Source: Acinetobacter apis
GTDB taxonomy: Bacteria > Pseudomonadota > Gammaproteobacteria > Pseudomonadales > Moraxellaceae
Length of the DNA stretch: 64,000 bases
NCBI RefSeq assembly: GCF_900197575.1
Contig: NZ_FZLN01000003.1
Span: forward strand, 124,001-188,000
Direction of reading: 5' to 3'
In this document: in pieces, positions 55,414 to 63,590 of the stretch
How positions within the stretch are numbered: the first letter of the stretch is position 1
How the letters are laid out: each line of letters opens with the position of its first letter
Notes under the pieces: generated by a model
Databases searched by the model: none
Seen by the model: the letters and a program-made list of their open reading frames with translations, nothing else
What the model was told of the DNA's origin: nothing
Translations under genes and position numbers: made by a program

Positions 55414-56303
55414 GTATGCAGCCTACGTATTGTTGTTGACGGAGACTCACCAAATAATCGTTTATAATCTTGTGAAAAACGACCTAAATGTGGTACATGC
55501 CATTCATGTGCAAGCTCAGTAATATTTTTATCTGAACGCTGCTTTAGTATTCGATGAATCGCATTGAGTTTAAACATATAGATATATTTTTGCGGACTCA
55601 TGCCGGTAATCGCTTTAAAGCAAATTTCTAAATGGCGTCTAGATATGCCTAAATCATGACTTGCAGATTCAATCAAAATCTTATCTTGAATATGCGCCAT
55701 GATCCAATCATGAAATTTACAATAGAGCTTATAGTCATTTTTTGAATTCTTTCTGAGAACAGGTAGCTCATTGAATTGATCGATAATACAGGTGCGTATT
55801 TCATCAAAAATAAGAGGGTCAGTCAGTGCGTCTAGCAAATGAAATGGTAATGCAGATATCAGTTGTTTACGTGATAAATCAGGCAATAGGTCAAGGTGAA
55901 TCGGCTTGATGGAGGATGGCAAAGACGTATGGCTGTCCAAAATAAGATGGGCAGGGAAGCACATCAGCATGAATTGTGTTGAATCATTAAAACGCGTATC
56001 AAAATAGGTGTTGGGCGGCAATATTATGCCGATCTCTTGACTCAACAATAACCCATTCATTAAACAGCTTTGAGATTGTCGTTGCATAATGCCCAAACAA
56101 ATTTGGTCTGCTGGAGTCATCCCTGCTTGCAGCATAGAACTGTTTGCAGATTCAATATGCACAGCAATATGTTGATCACTATACATTGACCAAAGCGTTC
56201 CTCGGTATTGTCCCGATTCAATTTGTTTATAGCTTTGATTCAGTTGTGTTAAGACATCGGACTGTTCATCAATGTCTTGAAATACTCTGTAGCTTGAATA
56301 CAT
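55401..56303 (-). CDS. AraC-family transcriptional regulator
   Basis: 300 residues. The C-terminal 100 residues form the double helix-turn-helix: 'LIESASHDLGISRRHLEICFKAITGMSPQKYIYMFKLNAIHRIL' (in part 'LGISRRHLEICFKAITGMSPQKYI') and 'ITELAHEWHVPHLGRFSQDYKRLFGESPS' (in part 'HLGRFSQDYKRLFGESPS'). The N-terminal part (1-190) is a ligand or oligomerisation domain without recognised motif; AraC-binding-domain proteins regulating catabolic genes have similar size. Its targets are unknown. It lies downstream of the flavin reductase gene on the same strand, about 95 bases away. Confidence 0.85.
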   Translation of the reverse strand: MYSSYRVFQDIDEQSDVLTQLNQSYKQIESGQYRGTLWSMYSDQHIAVHIESANSSMLQAGMTPADQICLGIMQRQSQSCLMNGLLLSQEIGIILPPNTYFDTRFNDSTQFMLMCFPAHLILDSHTSLPSSIKPIHLDLLPDLSRKQLISALPFHLLDALTDPLIFDEIRTCIIDQFNELPVLRKNSKNDYKLYCKFHDWIMAHIQDKILIESASHDLGISRRHLEICFKAITGMSPQKYIYMFKLNAIHRILKQRSDKNITELAHEWHVPHLGRFSQDYKRLFGESPSTTIRRLHTYSP

Positions 56304-56397
56304 ACACGTTAAAGTGTTTAGAGGTCATATAAATATCGCAGCAAAATTGATACCAAGATATAGATCTCAAGACAGATTGAAACAAGCCAATTGCAGT

Positions 56398-56889
56398 TTA
56401 AAGAACTTTAGTTTGTCCAATATAGTGATAAGCACGATTAAAATAGACCAAGCTATGATTATGCTCACTTTGCTGAATAGCGACAATTCGACACATGAAA
56501 ATAGCATGTGTACCTACGGTTTGAATTTCTTTAATTTCACAATCAAAACTGACTAAGGCATCATCTAACACGGGTGCGCCTGTGGTTAAGGTACTCCATG
56601 TACCACATGCAAAGCGTTCAGCAGGACTGAGTCTAGAAGCAAAGGCATTCGAGATGTCTTGATGGTGTGCACCTAAAACATTGACCGTTAAAATTTTGTT
56701 ATTAACAAAATGAACATGAGAGCTAGATGCAGTATTCATACACACAAGTAATGTAGGTGGAGTATCTGTCACGCTACACACGGCAGATGCTGTGAATCCA
56801 TAACGTCCCGATTCTCCTGCTGTGGTGATGACACTGACTGCACTTGTGAGCAAAGACATTGCATTTCTAAAGTCTGTTACTTCAATCAT
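56398..56889 (-). CDS. Flavin reductase domain protein (HpaC/RutF-like)
   Basis: 163 residues. The FMN-binding split-barrel signature 'GFTASAVCSVTDTPPTLLVCMN' (in part 'TASAVCSVTDTPPTLLVC', about 32-50) and 'FDCEIKEIQTVGTHAIFMCRI' near 115-135 are typical of NAD(P)H:flavin reductases that feed reduced FMN to oxygen-using partners. It sits downstream of mesX-mesD, after a hairpin (57013), on the same strand. As the MesD system is known to need oxygen, supply of reduced flavin is an attractive inferred role. Confidence 0.85.
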   Translation of the reverse strand: MIEVTDFRNAMSLLTSAVSVITTAGESGRYGFTASAVCSVTDTPPTLLVCMNTASSSHVHFVNNKILTVNVLGAHHQDISNAFASRLSPAERFACGTWSTLTTGAPVLDDALVSFDCEIKEIQTVGTHAIFMCRIVAIQQSEHNHSLVYFNRAYHYIGQTKVL

Positions 56890-57012
56890 TACTTTGTTCC
56901 TAGTTTGAACCGTACCTTGTCTAGAGCTTGAGCTATAACATGATTTAGTGATCGAGGTATATCACTTAAATACGCGTTGCGCAGAAATAACGCATTTTAT
57001 CAGTCAAGAGAA

Positions 57013-57048
57013 AGGTGACTGATTTGATTGTGATCAATTCAGTCACCT
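57013..57048 (-). terminator. Hairpin between mesD and the flavin reductase gene
   Basis: A 10-bp outer stem (AGGTGACTGA with TCAGTCACCT) continues after a T-T mismatch into an inner 5-bp stem (TTGAT/ATCAA) with a TGTG loop. No T run follows, so it may attenuate or stabilise mRNA rather than fully terminate. It starts 14 bases after the mesD stop. Confidence 0.5.
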
Positions 57049-57061
57049 GATGAAGATTGCG

Positions 57062-58090
57062 TTATTTTGCAAGTTCTTTACGAATGATCTCTGCACCTGC
57101 AGTTAAAGCATTCAATTTCCCGCGTGCAACGTCACGTGGAAGTGGTGCCATACCACAGTTTGTGCAAGGGTAAAGTTTATCTGCATCTACAAATTGTAAT
57201 GCTTTACGTAAGGTATCGGCCACTTCTTCTGGTGTTTCAATGGCATGGTTTGCGACATCAATTGCACCAACCATGACTTTTTTACCACGGATCAGCTCAA
57301 GTAAATCCATTGGTACATGTGAGTTATGGCATTCAAGTGAAATGATATCAATACTTGACTGTTGTAACTTCGGAAACGCTTCTTCATATTGGCGCCATTC
57401 GGTACCTAATGTTTTTTTCCAATCTGTATTGGCTTTAATACCATAACCATAGCAAATATGAACTGCTGTTTCACATTTTAAACCTTGAATCGCACGCTCT
57501 AGAGTAGCAATACCCCAAGCATTGACTTCATCAAAAAAGACATTAAAGGCTGGTTCATCAAACTGAATAATATCAACGCCTGCAGCTTCAAGTTCAAGTG
57601 CTTCTTCATTTAGAATTTTTGCAAATTCCCAAGCAAGCTTTTCACGGCTTTTGTAATGATCATCATACAATGTATCGATCATGGTCATTGGACCAGGCAG
57701 TGCCCATTTAATAGGTTGGTCAGTTTGTTGACGTAAAAATTTAGCATCTTCTACAAAAACAGGTTTTTGACGGCTGACTGGACCAACAACTGTTGGCACA
57801 CTTGCATCATAACGATCACGGATTTTTACTGTTTCACGCTTTTCAAAGTCAACGCCGTTTAAATGCTCAATGAACGTGGTAACAAAGTGTTGGCGTGATT
57901 GTTCACCATCGCTAACAATATCAATTCCTGCATGTTGCTGTTCTTGTAAAGACAAGCGTAACGCATCTTGTTTGCCTTCAACTAAGCCTGCATTTTCAAG
58001 TTTCCATGGCGACCATAGCTTTTCAGGTTCTGCAAGCCAAGATGGTTTTGGTAGGCTACCTGCAGTTGAGGTTGGTAATAATTTTTTCAT
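57062..58090 (-). CDS. mesD: Folate-independent methionine synthase, core-MetE type (MesD)
   Basis: About 342 residues, corresponding only to the C-terminal catalytic half of MetE. Zinc ligands are visible: His and Cys in 'VHICYGYG' (about 215), Glu in 'ISLECHNSH' (about 250) and Cys in 'CTNCGMAPLPR' (about 312). The homocysteine-binding 'DGEQSRQ' near 60 and 'QFDEPAFN' near 180 are also present. The MetE folate-binding N-terminal half is absent. With the adjacent DUF1852 gene this matches the MesD/MesX system described from Acinetobacter baylyi, which makes methionine from homocysteine in an oxygen-dependent way with a methyl donor that is not methyl-folate. ATG 58090 is chosen over TTG 58096. 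Confidence 0.88.
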   Translation of the reverse strand: MKKLLPTSTAGSLPKPSWLAEPEKLWSPWKLENAGLVEGKQDALRLSLQEQQHAGIDIVSDGEQSRQHFVTTFIEHLNGVDFEKRETVKIRDRYDASVPTVVGPVSRQKPVFVEDAKFLRQQTDQPIKWALPGPMTMIDTLYDDHYKSREKLAWEFAKILNEEALELEAAGVDIIQFDEPAFNVFFDEVNAWGIATLERAIQGLKCETAVHICYGYGIKANTDWKKTLGTEWRQYEEAFPKLQQSSIDIISLECHNSHVPMDLLELIRGKKVMVGAIDVANHAIETPEEVADTLRKALQFVDADKLYPCTNCGMAPLPRDVARGKLNALTAGAEIIRKELAK

Positions 58091-58118
58091 AATCAATCAT
58101 CTTATTCAGTTTGAGTGT

Positions 58119-59102
58119 TTAAAGAACGTGTTTTGCAGCCCATTGTTCAAGTAAGGCTTGATATGGTTTAATAAATTGTTCTTCCGTAAACTTGCCTTGT
58201 TTTACTGCCAATTGGCTACGTTCTTCGCGATCATAAACAATACGTGTAAGTGAATGATCAAGATTTTTTAAGCTTGGTTGGTAATGTTTACCTGCTGCGG
58301 CATTGGCATTATAAATTTCAGGACGGTAAATTCTTTGGAATGTTTCCATCGTACTAATCGTACTAATTAATTCAAGATTGCTATAGTCATTGAGTAAGTC
58401 ACCACAGAAGAAAAACGCGAGTGGTGCAACACTGTTTTGTGGCATAAAGTAACGAACTTGTAAGCCCATTTTATTGAAATATTTTTCAGTTAATGATGGC
58501 TCAGTTTGTATATATTCTACGCCCAATACAGGGTGATGATTTTCACTTCGTTGATAAATTTTAGTATCAGAAACACTGATACAAATGACAGGAGGCTTTG
58601 CAAAATGGTCTTGGTAGACTTCTGAATTTAAAAAACCTTTAAATAACTTACCGTGTAAATCACCAAAGTTTTCTGGAACAGTAAATTTAGGCTGGTTTTT
58701 ATTATGTTCTAATAGTAAAACACTAAAATCATAATCTCGAACATAAGACGAAAAGTTATTACCCACAATGCCATCAATACGTTTGTTGGTGGTGTGATCA
58801 ACAATATTGGTTTTTAAAATTTCAATGCTAGGGAAGGTATCTTGGCGTCCTTCATAGTCAATATTTAAATTCACGGTGACAATTTCAAGCTCAACAGAAT
58901 AACGATCGCCGTTAGGATTGTCCCAATGTGCTAAATCATTAAAACGGTTGTTCATCATTTTTAGGGTGTTGCGTAAGTTTTCTTCACGACTTTCGCCTCT
59001 TGCTAAGTTCGCAAAGTTAGTCGTGATACGCGTGTTGTCTGAGGGATGATAGTTTTCATCGAAATTAATGCTTTCAATCGCAAATGTAAATTCTTGACTC
59101 AT
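58119..59102 (-). CDS. mesX: DUF1852 protein, MesD partner (MesX)
   Basis: 327 residues of the DUF1852 family, soluble and without signal or membrane segments. Landmarks are 'NTRITTNFANLARG'-like 'TRITTNFANLARGESREENL' near the N terminus, 'SVELEIVTVNLN' (about 70) and 'HPVLGVEYIQTEPSLTEKYF' (in part, about 195-215). DUF1852 proteins are found next to core-MetE genes and are required with MesD for methionine synthesis in Acinetobacter; the biochemical step is not known to me. It precedes mesD by 28 bases on the same strand, so the two are cotranscribed. Confidence 0.88.
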   Translation of the reverse strand: MSQEFTFAIESINFDENYHPSDNTRITTNFANLARGESREENLRNTLKMMNNRFNDLAHWDNPNGDRYSVELEIVTVNLNIDYEGRQDTFPSIEILKTNIVDHTTNKRIDGIVGNNFSSYVRDYDFSVLLLEHNKNQPKFTVPENFGDLHGKLFKGFLNSEVYQDHFAKPPVICISVSDTKIYQRSENHHPVLGVEYIQTEPSLTEKYFNKMGLQVRYFMPQNSVAPLAFFFCGDLLNDYSNLELISTISTMETFQRIYRPEIYNANAAAGKHYQPSLKNLDHSLTRIVYDREERSQLAVKQGKFTEEQFIKPYQALLEQWAAKHVL

Positions 59103-59429
59103 GACTTTGGACCCTAATTTTTGTAAATGAAGCTTGAGTGTCTTACACCATCTTCTAAACCATGTGCTGTGAAGTGAGATATCTGTTTGTATTGATACAA
59201 CAACTGAGCGATTCAGAAGAACATGTTTATTTTATACAGTAAACTGTACATGAATAAAAATGATTTTATTTCACAAAAATATGAGCGAAATTCATGATGG
59301 TGTATTTTGAGTATTTAGCATTGAGCGAAAGTAAAATTTTGAATTGTCAAAAATGAGTTCATTTACAAAACTCATTGTGGTTTATATTTTAAATTATTTT
59401 ATTTGCTAACTTGTTAGATAAGTGAAAAC
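59103..59429. other. Intergenic region upstream of mesX
   Basis: Should contain the mesX-mesD promoter. A 14-base palindrome TACAGT-AA-ACTGTA (59235-59248) is the only clear symmetric element, about 130 bases before mesX; it may be an operator. No gene seen. Confidence 0.45.
59235..59248. promoter_or_regulatory. Palindrome upstream of mesX
   Basis: TACAGT-AA-ACTGTA, perfectly symmetric, in the probable promoter region of the methionine genes. The regulator is unknown. Confidence 0.3.
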
Positions 59430-60002
59430 TTAATCACTATTTAAAATAGCCAAAATCATCTTTTTCATCAGCTCTATCGCAATTTCATGATCCATATTGT
59501 TTTGTACAGCAGCCATAGCAATTTCATCGGTTGCTCCATAAATTGCTATTAACTTCATTTGAATATGAGGCGTTGAACCAATTAAAAATGGTGTAAAGAT
59601 GGTTGAATATGCATCAACAAAATAATTTCGGATACGAAATTTTAGATCACTGTAACCGATATACCCCTGTAATGCAGCGACAATTGCTTCATATTGTTGC
59701 CCATAATTGAAGGCACAGTGTAAATAAGCAGTTGCAACAGCTTGAGCAGCCAAATCTAAGGATGAGGCAGTGAGCATGGATTGTTGAATTGCTTGAATCA
59801 CTTGATGGTCATAACGTTGGTATAATGCGACAAACAACCCTTCACGGTGGGTGAAATGTTCATAAGTGACAGGTTTACTGACCCCTGCCTGCTCAGCAAG
59901 CGTAATTAATGTTAAAGCATCTGTGCCTTGGTTTTTGACAATGTCTTCAGCAACCAATAATAGCTGTTCTCGGCGGTCGCTTTTTGACATGCGTTTACGC
60001 AT
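59430..60002 (-). CDS. TetR-family transcriptional regulator
   Basis: 190 residues. The N-terminal helix-turn-helix is typical: 'RREQLLLVAEDIVKNQGTDALTLITLAEQAGVSKPVTYEHFTHREGLFVALY' (in part 'TLAEQAGVSKPVTYEHF', about 36-52). The C-terminal ligand domain is divergent. GGTGAG stands before ATG 60002. It lies 88 bases downstream of the flavoprotein reductase gene on the same strand; the palindromes at 60043 and 61492-61543 are candidate operators, suggesting it controls that gene and itself. Confidence 0.88.
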   Translation of the reverse strand: MRKRMSKSDRREQLLLVAEDIVKNQGTDALTLITLAEQAGVSKPVTYEHFTHREGLFVALYQRYDHQVIQAIQQSMLTASSLDLAAQAVATAYLHCAFNYGQQYEAIVAALQGYIGYSDLKFRIRNYFVDAYSTIFTPFLIGSTPHIQMKLIAIYGATDEIAMAAVQNNMDHEIAIELMKKMILAILNSD

Positions 60003-60042
60003 TCATCTCACCTATGATTAAAAAAGGCTGATCATAGCATAA

Positions 60043-60070
60043 CTAGGTGAAGCTGCTTCAACTCACCTAG
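60043..60070. promoter_or_regulatory. Nested inverted repeats between the reductase and tetR-type genes
   Basis: CTAGGTGA and TCACCTAG (8-bp arms, 12-base spacer) enclose GAAGC-T-GCTTC. A third half-site copy TCACCTA lies at about 60007. This is either a TetR operator cluster or an intergenic terminator without a T run. Confidence 0.45.
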
Positions 60071-60090
60071 ATGATGCTAAATGGATACAG

Positions 60091-61452
60091 TTAATGAGGC
60101 ATACACAATTGGGAATATGCATCTAAGCTGAGTGCAAGTAATAATTCACTATAGCCAGGATATGGATGCATTGCGTCTTGAAGACCTTGTAAGGGAATAC
60201 CATGTTGTTTCATAACTTGTAATTCACATAACAGCTCACAAGCACGCTCGCCTAAAATACTCGCACCTAAGATATGACCTTGAGAATCACAAATCACTTT
60301 TGCCATACCAAAGGTTTTCTGATCGACCACTGCTCGGTCTAAATCAGCATAATTTTGGGTAAATATCAAAATATCGTTGCCATATTTTTGACGGGCTTCT
60401 TCTTCGGTAAATCCACAACGTGCAAGCTCAGGTTCAACAAAAGTACACCATGCAATACTGTCTAAATTAACAGCTCGTTTGTTGCTAGCATACAAATTGC
60501 GAACTACGCTTCGTGCTTGATGTCCTCCTGAATGAGAGAAAAGGTAAGGCCCAACGACATCACCAATGGCATAAATATGTGGCACAGTGGTTTGGTTATA
60601 TTCATTGACTTCAATGCCACGTGGCCCATATTGAATACCAATATCATCTAAATTTAAGGTATCTGTGTTGGGTTTACGACCAAGCGCCAATAACACAGCA
60701 TCACCGATAATGTGTTGATGACCTGATGCTGTTGCTATGGTCAGTTCAATAGCTTCATCTGACTGTTTAAATTCAATGGCTTTACTTACTGTATAAAATT
60801 GAACGCCTTCACTGGATAAATATTCTTGCACAGCCAAAGCAAATTCTTTTTCTTCTTTAATTAAAATATGGTCAGCCATTTCAACCAACTGAATTTGTAC
60901 ACCAAGGCGTTGTAATGCTTGGGACAGTTCAATTCCAATGGCACCGCCACCAAGGACAATTAAACGTTTTGGTAAAATTTTAAGATCGAAAATATTTTCA
61001 TTGGTTAAATAGGGAATGGTGTTTAAACCTGAAATAGGCGGCACGATGGCAGATGAACCTGTTGAAATAATAATGTTTTTAGCTTCAATGATTTGTCCGT
61101 TAACCTCTAAGGTATGCGCATCTTTAAATTGTGCTGCACCTTGAAGATATTCAATACCTGCATCTTCAAGTACAGGTACAGCTTCTGCTTGATTGGCTTC
61201 ATGAATTAAAGCCCGCACTTTATTCATAATCGCTGTTGAGTCAATGTCTATATCTGTAAACTTTTGAGCAGCTTTAACATCTTTAGCAATTTGAATGATG
61301 GCTTTACTTGGAATACAACCTGACCATGTACATTCACCACCAGGTTGATGACGTTCAATCATAACCACTTTTTTACCCATAGCTGCAGCAGTAAAACCCG
61401 AATTTAAACCACCAGATCCTGCACCAATCACTGCTAAATCATACTTTTTCAT
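60091..61452 (-). CDS. FAD-dependent pyridine nucleotide-disulfide oxidoreductase (dihydrolipoyl dehydrogenase-like)
   Basis: 453 residues. FAD-binding 'DLAVIGAGSGGLNSGFTAA' (about 5-23), redox-active disulfide 'GGECTWSGCIPSKA' (Cys about 42 and 47), NAD(P)-binding 'LIVLGGGAIGIELSQAL' (about 164-180), second FAD motif 'IYAIGDVVGPYLFSH' (about 297-311) and the dimer-interface 'MHPYPGYSELL' with the catalytic-type His. It belongs to the broad Lpd/mercuric-reductase-like group. No lipoyl enzyme or mer genes are adjacent, so the substrate is unknown. CAGGAAA precedes ATG 61452. Two palindromes upstream imply specific regulation. Confidence 0.85.
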   Translation of the reverse strand: MKKYDLAVIGAGSGGLNSGFTAAAMGKKVVMIERHQPGGECTWSGCIPSKAIIQIAKDVKAAQKFTDIDIDSTAIMNKVRALIHEANQAEAVPVLEDAGIEYLQGAAQFKDAHTLEVNGQIIEAKNIIISTGSSAIVPPISGLNTIPYLTNENIFDLKILPKRLIVLGGGAIGIELSQALQRLGVQIQLVEMADHILIKEEKEFALAVQEYLSSEGVQFYTVSKAIEFKQSDEAIELTIATASGHQHIIGDAVLLALGRKPNTDTLNLDDIGIQYGPRGIEVNEYNQTTVPHIYAIGDVVGPYLFSHSGGHQARSVVRNLYASNKRAVNLDSIAWCTFVEPELARCGFTEEEARQKYGNDILIFTQNYADLDRAVVDQKTFGMAKVICDSQGHILGASILGERACELLCELQVMKQHGIPLQGLQDAMHPYPGYSELLLALSLDAYSQLCMPH

Positions 61453-61491
61453 TTTATTTTCCTGCTTTATGTCATAAGCACTTGCTTTATT

Positions 61492-61510
61492 TTATGAGTG
61501 AAACTCATAA
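61492..61510. promoter_or_regulatory. Palindrome 1 upstream of the reductase gene
   Basis: TTATGAGT-GAA-ACTCATAA, perfect 8-bp arms, 40 bases before the start codon. It overlaps the next palindrome by four bases. Confidence 0.5.
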
Positions 61511-61543
61511 CCTACCTTTAGTATATTACTAAAGGTAGGTTAT
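61507..61543. promoter_or_regulatory. Palindrome 2: 37-bp perfect inverted repeat upstream of the reductase gene
   Basis: Seventeen-base arms (61507-61523 and 61527-61543, beginning ATAACCTACCTTTAGTA) are separated by TAT. The minus-strand TATACT inside its centre can act as the -10 of the reductase promoter, so a bound TetR-type dimer would block transcription. Confidence 0.65.
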
Positions 61544-62216
61544 ATTGCTATGAAAAAAAATGCAAATACAGGTTGGATAAAGAATAAATAACTAGCATCA
61601 GAATATAGATTTTTTTGATGCTAATTTATGGATTTTAGATTTTAAGTATTTAATATTTAATTCTATTTTATATATTTTTACTGAGTGGCTAAATTATAAC
61701 TTTTAATGAAAGAATTAATAAGGCGAGTATTTGTGGTGAATTAAATATGAGTGATTAGACACTCATAAAAAGCTGTCATTAGTCATATAGTAAAGCCGAT
61801 AGTAGAGCATAGAAGAACAAAAATACGGCTGAAAAGCATTTACCGTTTAAACATCACAGTACTTTTACAGTCAGTGAATTATTCAACTATTCATATTAAA
61901 TTTGTTTGTTTTTAACTGTGGTATGATGAAAATAGATAAATTGGTCTATTTAGAATAAATCATAAAATTATCTATACATTGAATGATTGATATTTAAATC
62001 ATACATTTTACATCACATACTTTTGTTGAATATATATACATCATCATTAAGAATATTATTTATTTAGATGAGATGTGTTCAAGTATGATCGTTAACAAGC
62101 TCAGTAAATTGGTGAACTTTATATTTATAAATTCCAGTTAATCACAAGCTTGAATAAGAATTGCATCAATAAAACGTATAAAAATTAAATTAACTTAGCA
62201 TTGGTGATACAACAGT
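61544..62216. other. Intergenic region upstream of the sucrose genes
   Basis: About 670 AT-rich bases with no gene. The only clear element is an inverted repeat AAATAGA ... TCTATTT (61930-61951, 8-base spacer). Promoter and operator of the PTS genes must be here but cannot be pinned. Confidence 0.45.
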
Positions 62217-63590
62217 ATGGATGTGAAACACGTCGTAAGGCAACTTGTTCCGCTTTTAGGAGGAAAGGATAATATTCATTCAGCAATTCATTGCTCAACT
62301 CGGTTACGAGTAGTATTAATTGATGATAGTTTATTAGATTTAAATGCAATTGATGAAATTAAAGGCGTTAAAGCCAGCTTTCGTAAGTCAGGCCAAGTTC
62401 AAGTTGCGTTTAGTACAAGCGTAATTAATGAGGTTTACGATGAGTTTATTAATTTCACTCAAATTAATGAGGTTGCGAATAAAGAGTCAGCGAGCCAAGA
62501 GTCTGAGAAAAATTTAGGCTACTTCAAGCGCATTGCAAATACCTTATCTAAAATCTTTATTCCATTGATTCCTGCCATTATTGCATCAGGCTTATTAATG
62601 GGGTTATTAAGCTTAATTAAAAATTATGGTTGGCTAGATACAAAACACCCAATTTATACTTTATTGGAAATTTTTAGTTCTGCAGCTTTTATTATTTTAC
62701 CTGTACTCATTGGCTTTAATGCAGCACGAATTTTTAAAGGTAATCCATACATTGGTGCAACTCTTGGCGGTATTTTAGTTCATCCAAGTTTTGCAAATGT
62801 TTGGGGAGGGTTAGGAGATTATCAAACTTTAGATATCTATGGCTTTCAAATTGCAATGATTGGCTATCAAGGTACAGTGTTTCCTATATTGCTGACAGTT
62901 TGGTTTATGAGTTATATCGAACGGTTTTTCAAACGTTTTATTCCAGAGGCTGTCGAAGTTATTTTTGTGCCTTTTTTAACCCTAATTATTTCGGGTTTTG
63001 TGTCTGTCTTACTGATTGGTCCAGCAGGCCGTATGTTAGGTGATGGCATTGCATTTTCTTTAACTTCTCTTATTGATCAAACAGGTTGGATTGCTGGACT
63101 ACTATTTGGTGCTTTATATTCCGTTGTTGCAATGACTGGCATTCAAAATAGTTTTCATGCGATTGAAGCGGGTTTGCTGAGTAACCCAGACATTGGCGTA
63201 AATTATTTATTGCCAATTTGGTCCATGGCGAATGTTGCACAAGGTGGAGCATGTCTTGCAGTTTGGTTTCGATCGCGTAACGATAAAATACGTAAAATTG
63301 CGATTCCAGCTACATTTTCTGCCATGATTGGTTCGGTTGAAGCTGCCGTGTTTGGCGTGAATTTAAGGTTTGTAAAACCATTTATTGCTGGCATGATCGG
63401 TGGTGGTGCAGGTGGGGCATGGGTTGTATTTAATCATGTATATGCCACAGGGGTTGGTTTGACAGGGTTACCAGGACTGGCCATTATTCAAGCATCATCA
63501 TTAATTAATCAGTTCATTGGTTTAGCGATCTCATTTGGACTCGCATTTTTTATATCTTTAGCATTTAAATACGATAAAGAGAGTGAATAA
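62217..63590 (+). CDS. scrA: Sucrose-specific PTS transporter subunit EIIBC
   Basis: Imports sucrose with phosphorylation to sucrose-6-phosphate. The 457 residues have an EIIB domain (1-85) with the phospho-accepting Cys26 in 'IHCSTRLRVVL' and an EIIC membrane domain (about 105-455) with ten or so hydrophobic segments. 'SVEAAVFGVNLRFVKPF' (about 375-391) corresponds to the conserved substrate region of ScrA-type permeases. No EIIA domain is fused, so a separate EIIA plus EI and HPr must phosphorylate it. The stop codon overlaps the next gene's ATG by one base (TAATG), giving tight coupling with scrB. Confidence 0.88.
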   Translation: MDVKHVVRQLVPLLGGKDNIHSAIHCSTRLRVVLIDDSLLDLNAIDEIKGVKASFRKSGQVQVAFSTSVINEVYDEFINFTQINEVANKESASQESEKNLGYFKRIANTLSKIFIPLIPAIIASGLLMGLLSLIKNYGWLDTKHPIYTLLEIFSSAAFIILPVLIGFNAARIFKGNPYIGATLGGILVHPSFANVWGGLGDYQTLDIYGFQIAMIGYQGTVFPILLTVWFMSYIERFFKRFIPEAVEVIFVPFLTLIISGFVSVLLIGPAGRMLGDGIAFSLTSLIDQTGWIAGLLFGALYSVVAMTGIQNSFHAIEAGLLSNPDIGVNYLLPIWSMANVAQGGACLAVWFRSRNDKIRKIAIPATFSAMIGSVEAAVFGVNLRFVKPFIAGMIGGGAGGAWVVFNHVYATGVGLTGLPGLAIIQASSLINQFIGLAISFGLAFFISLAFKYDKESE

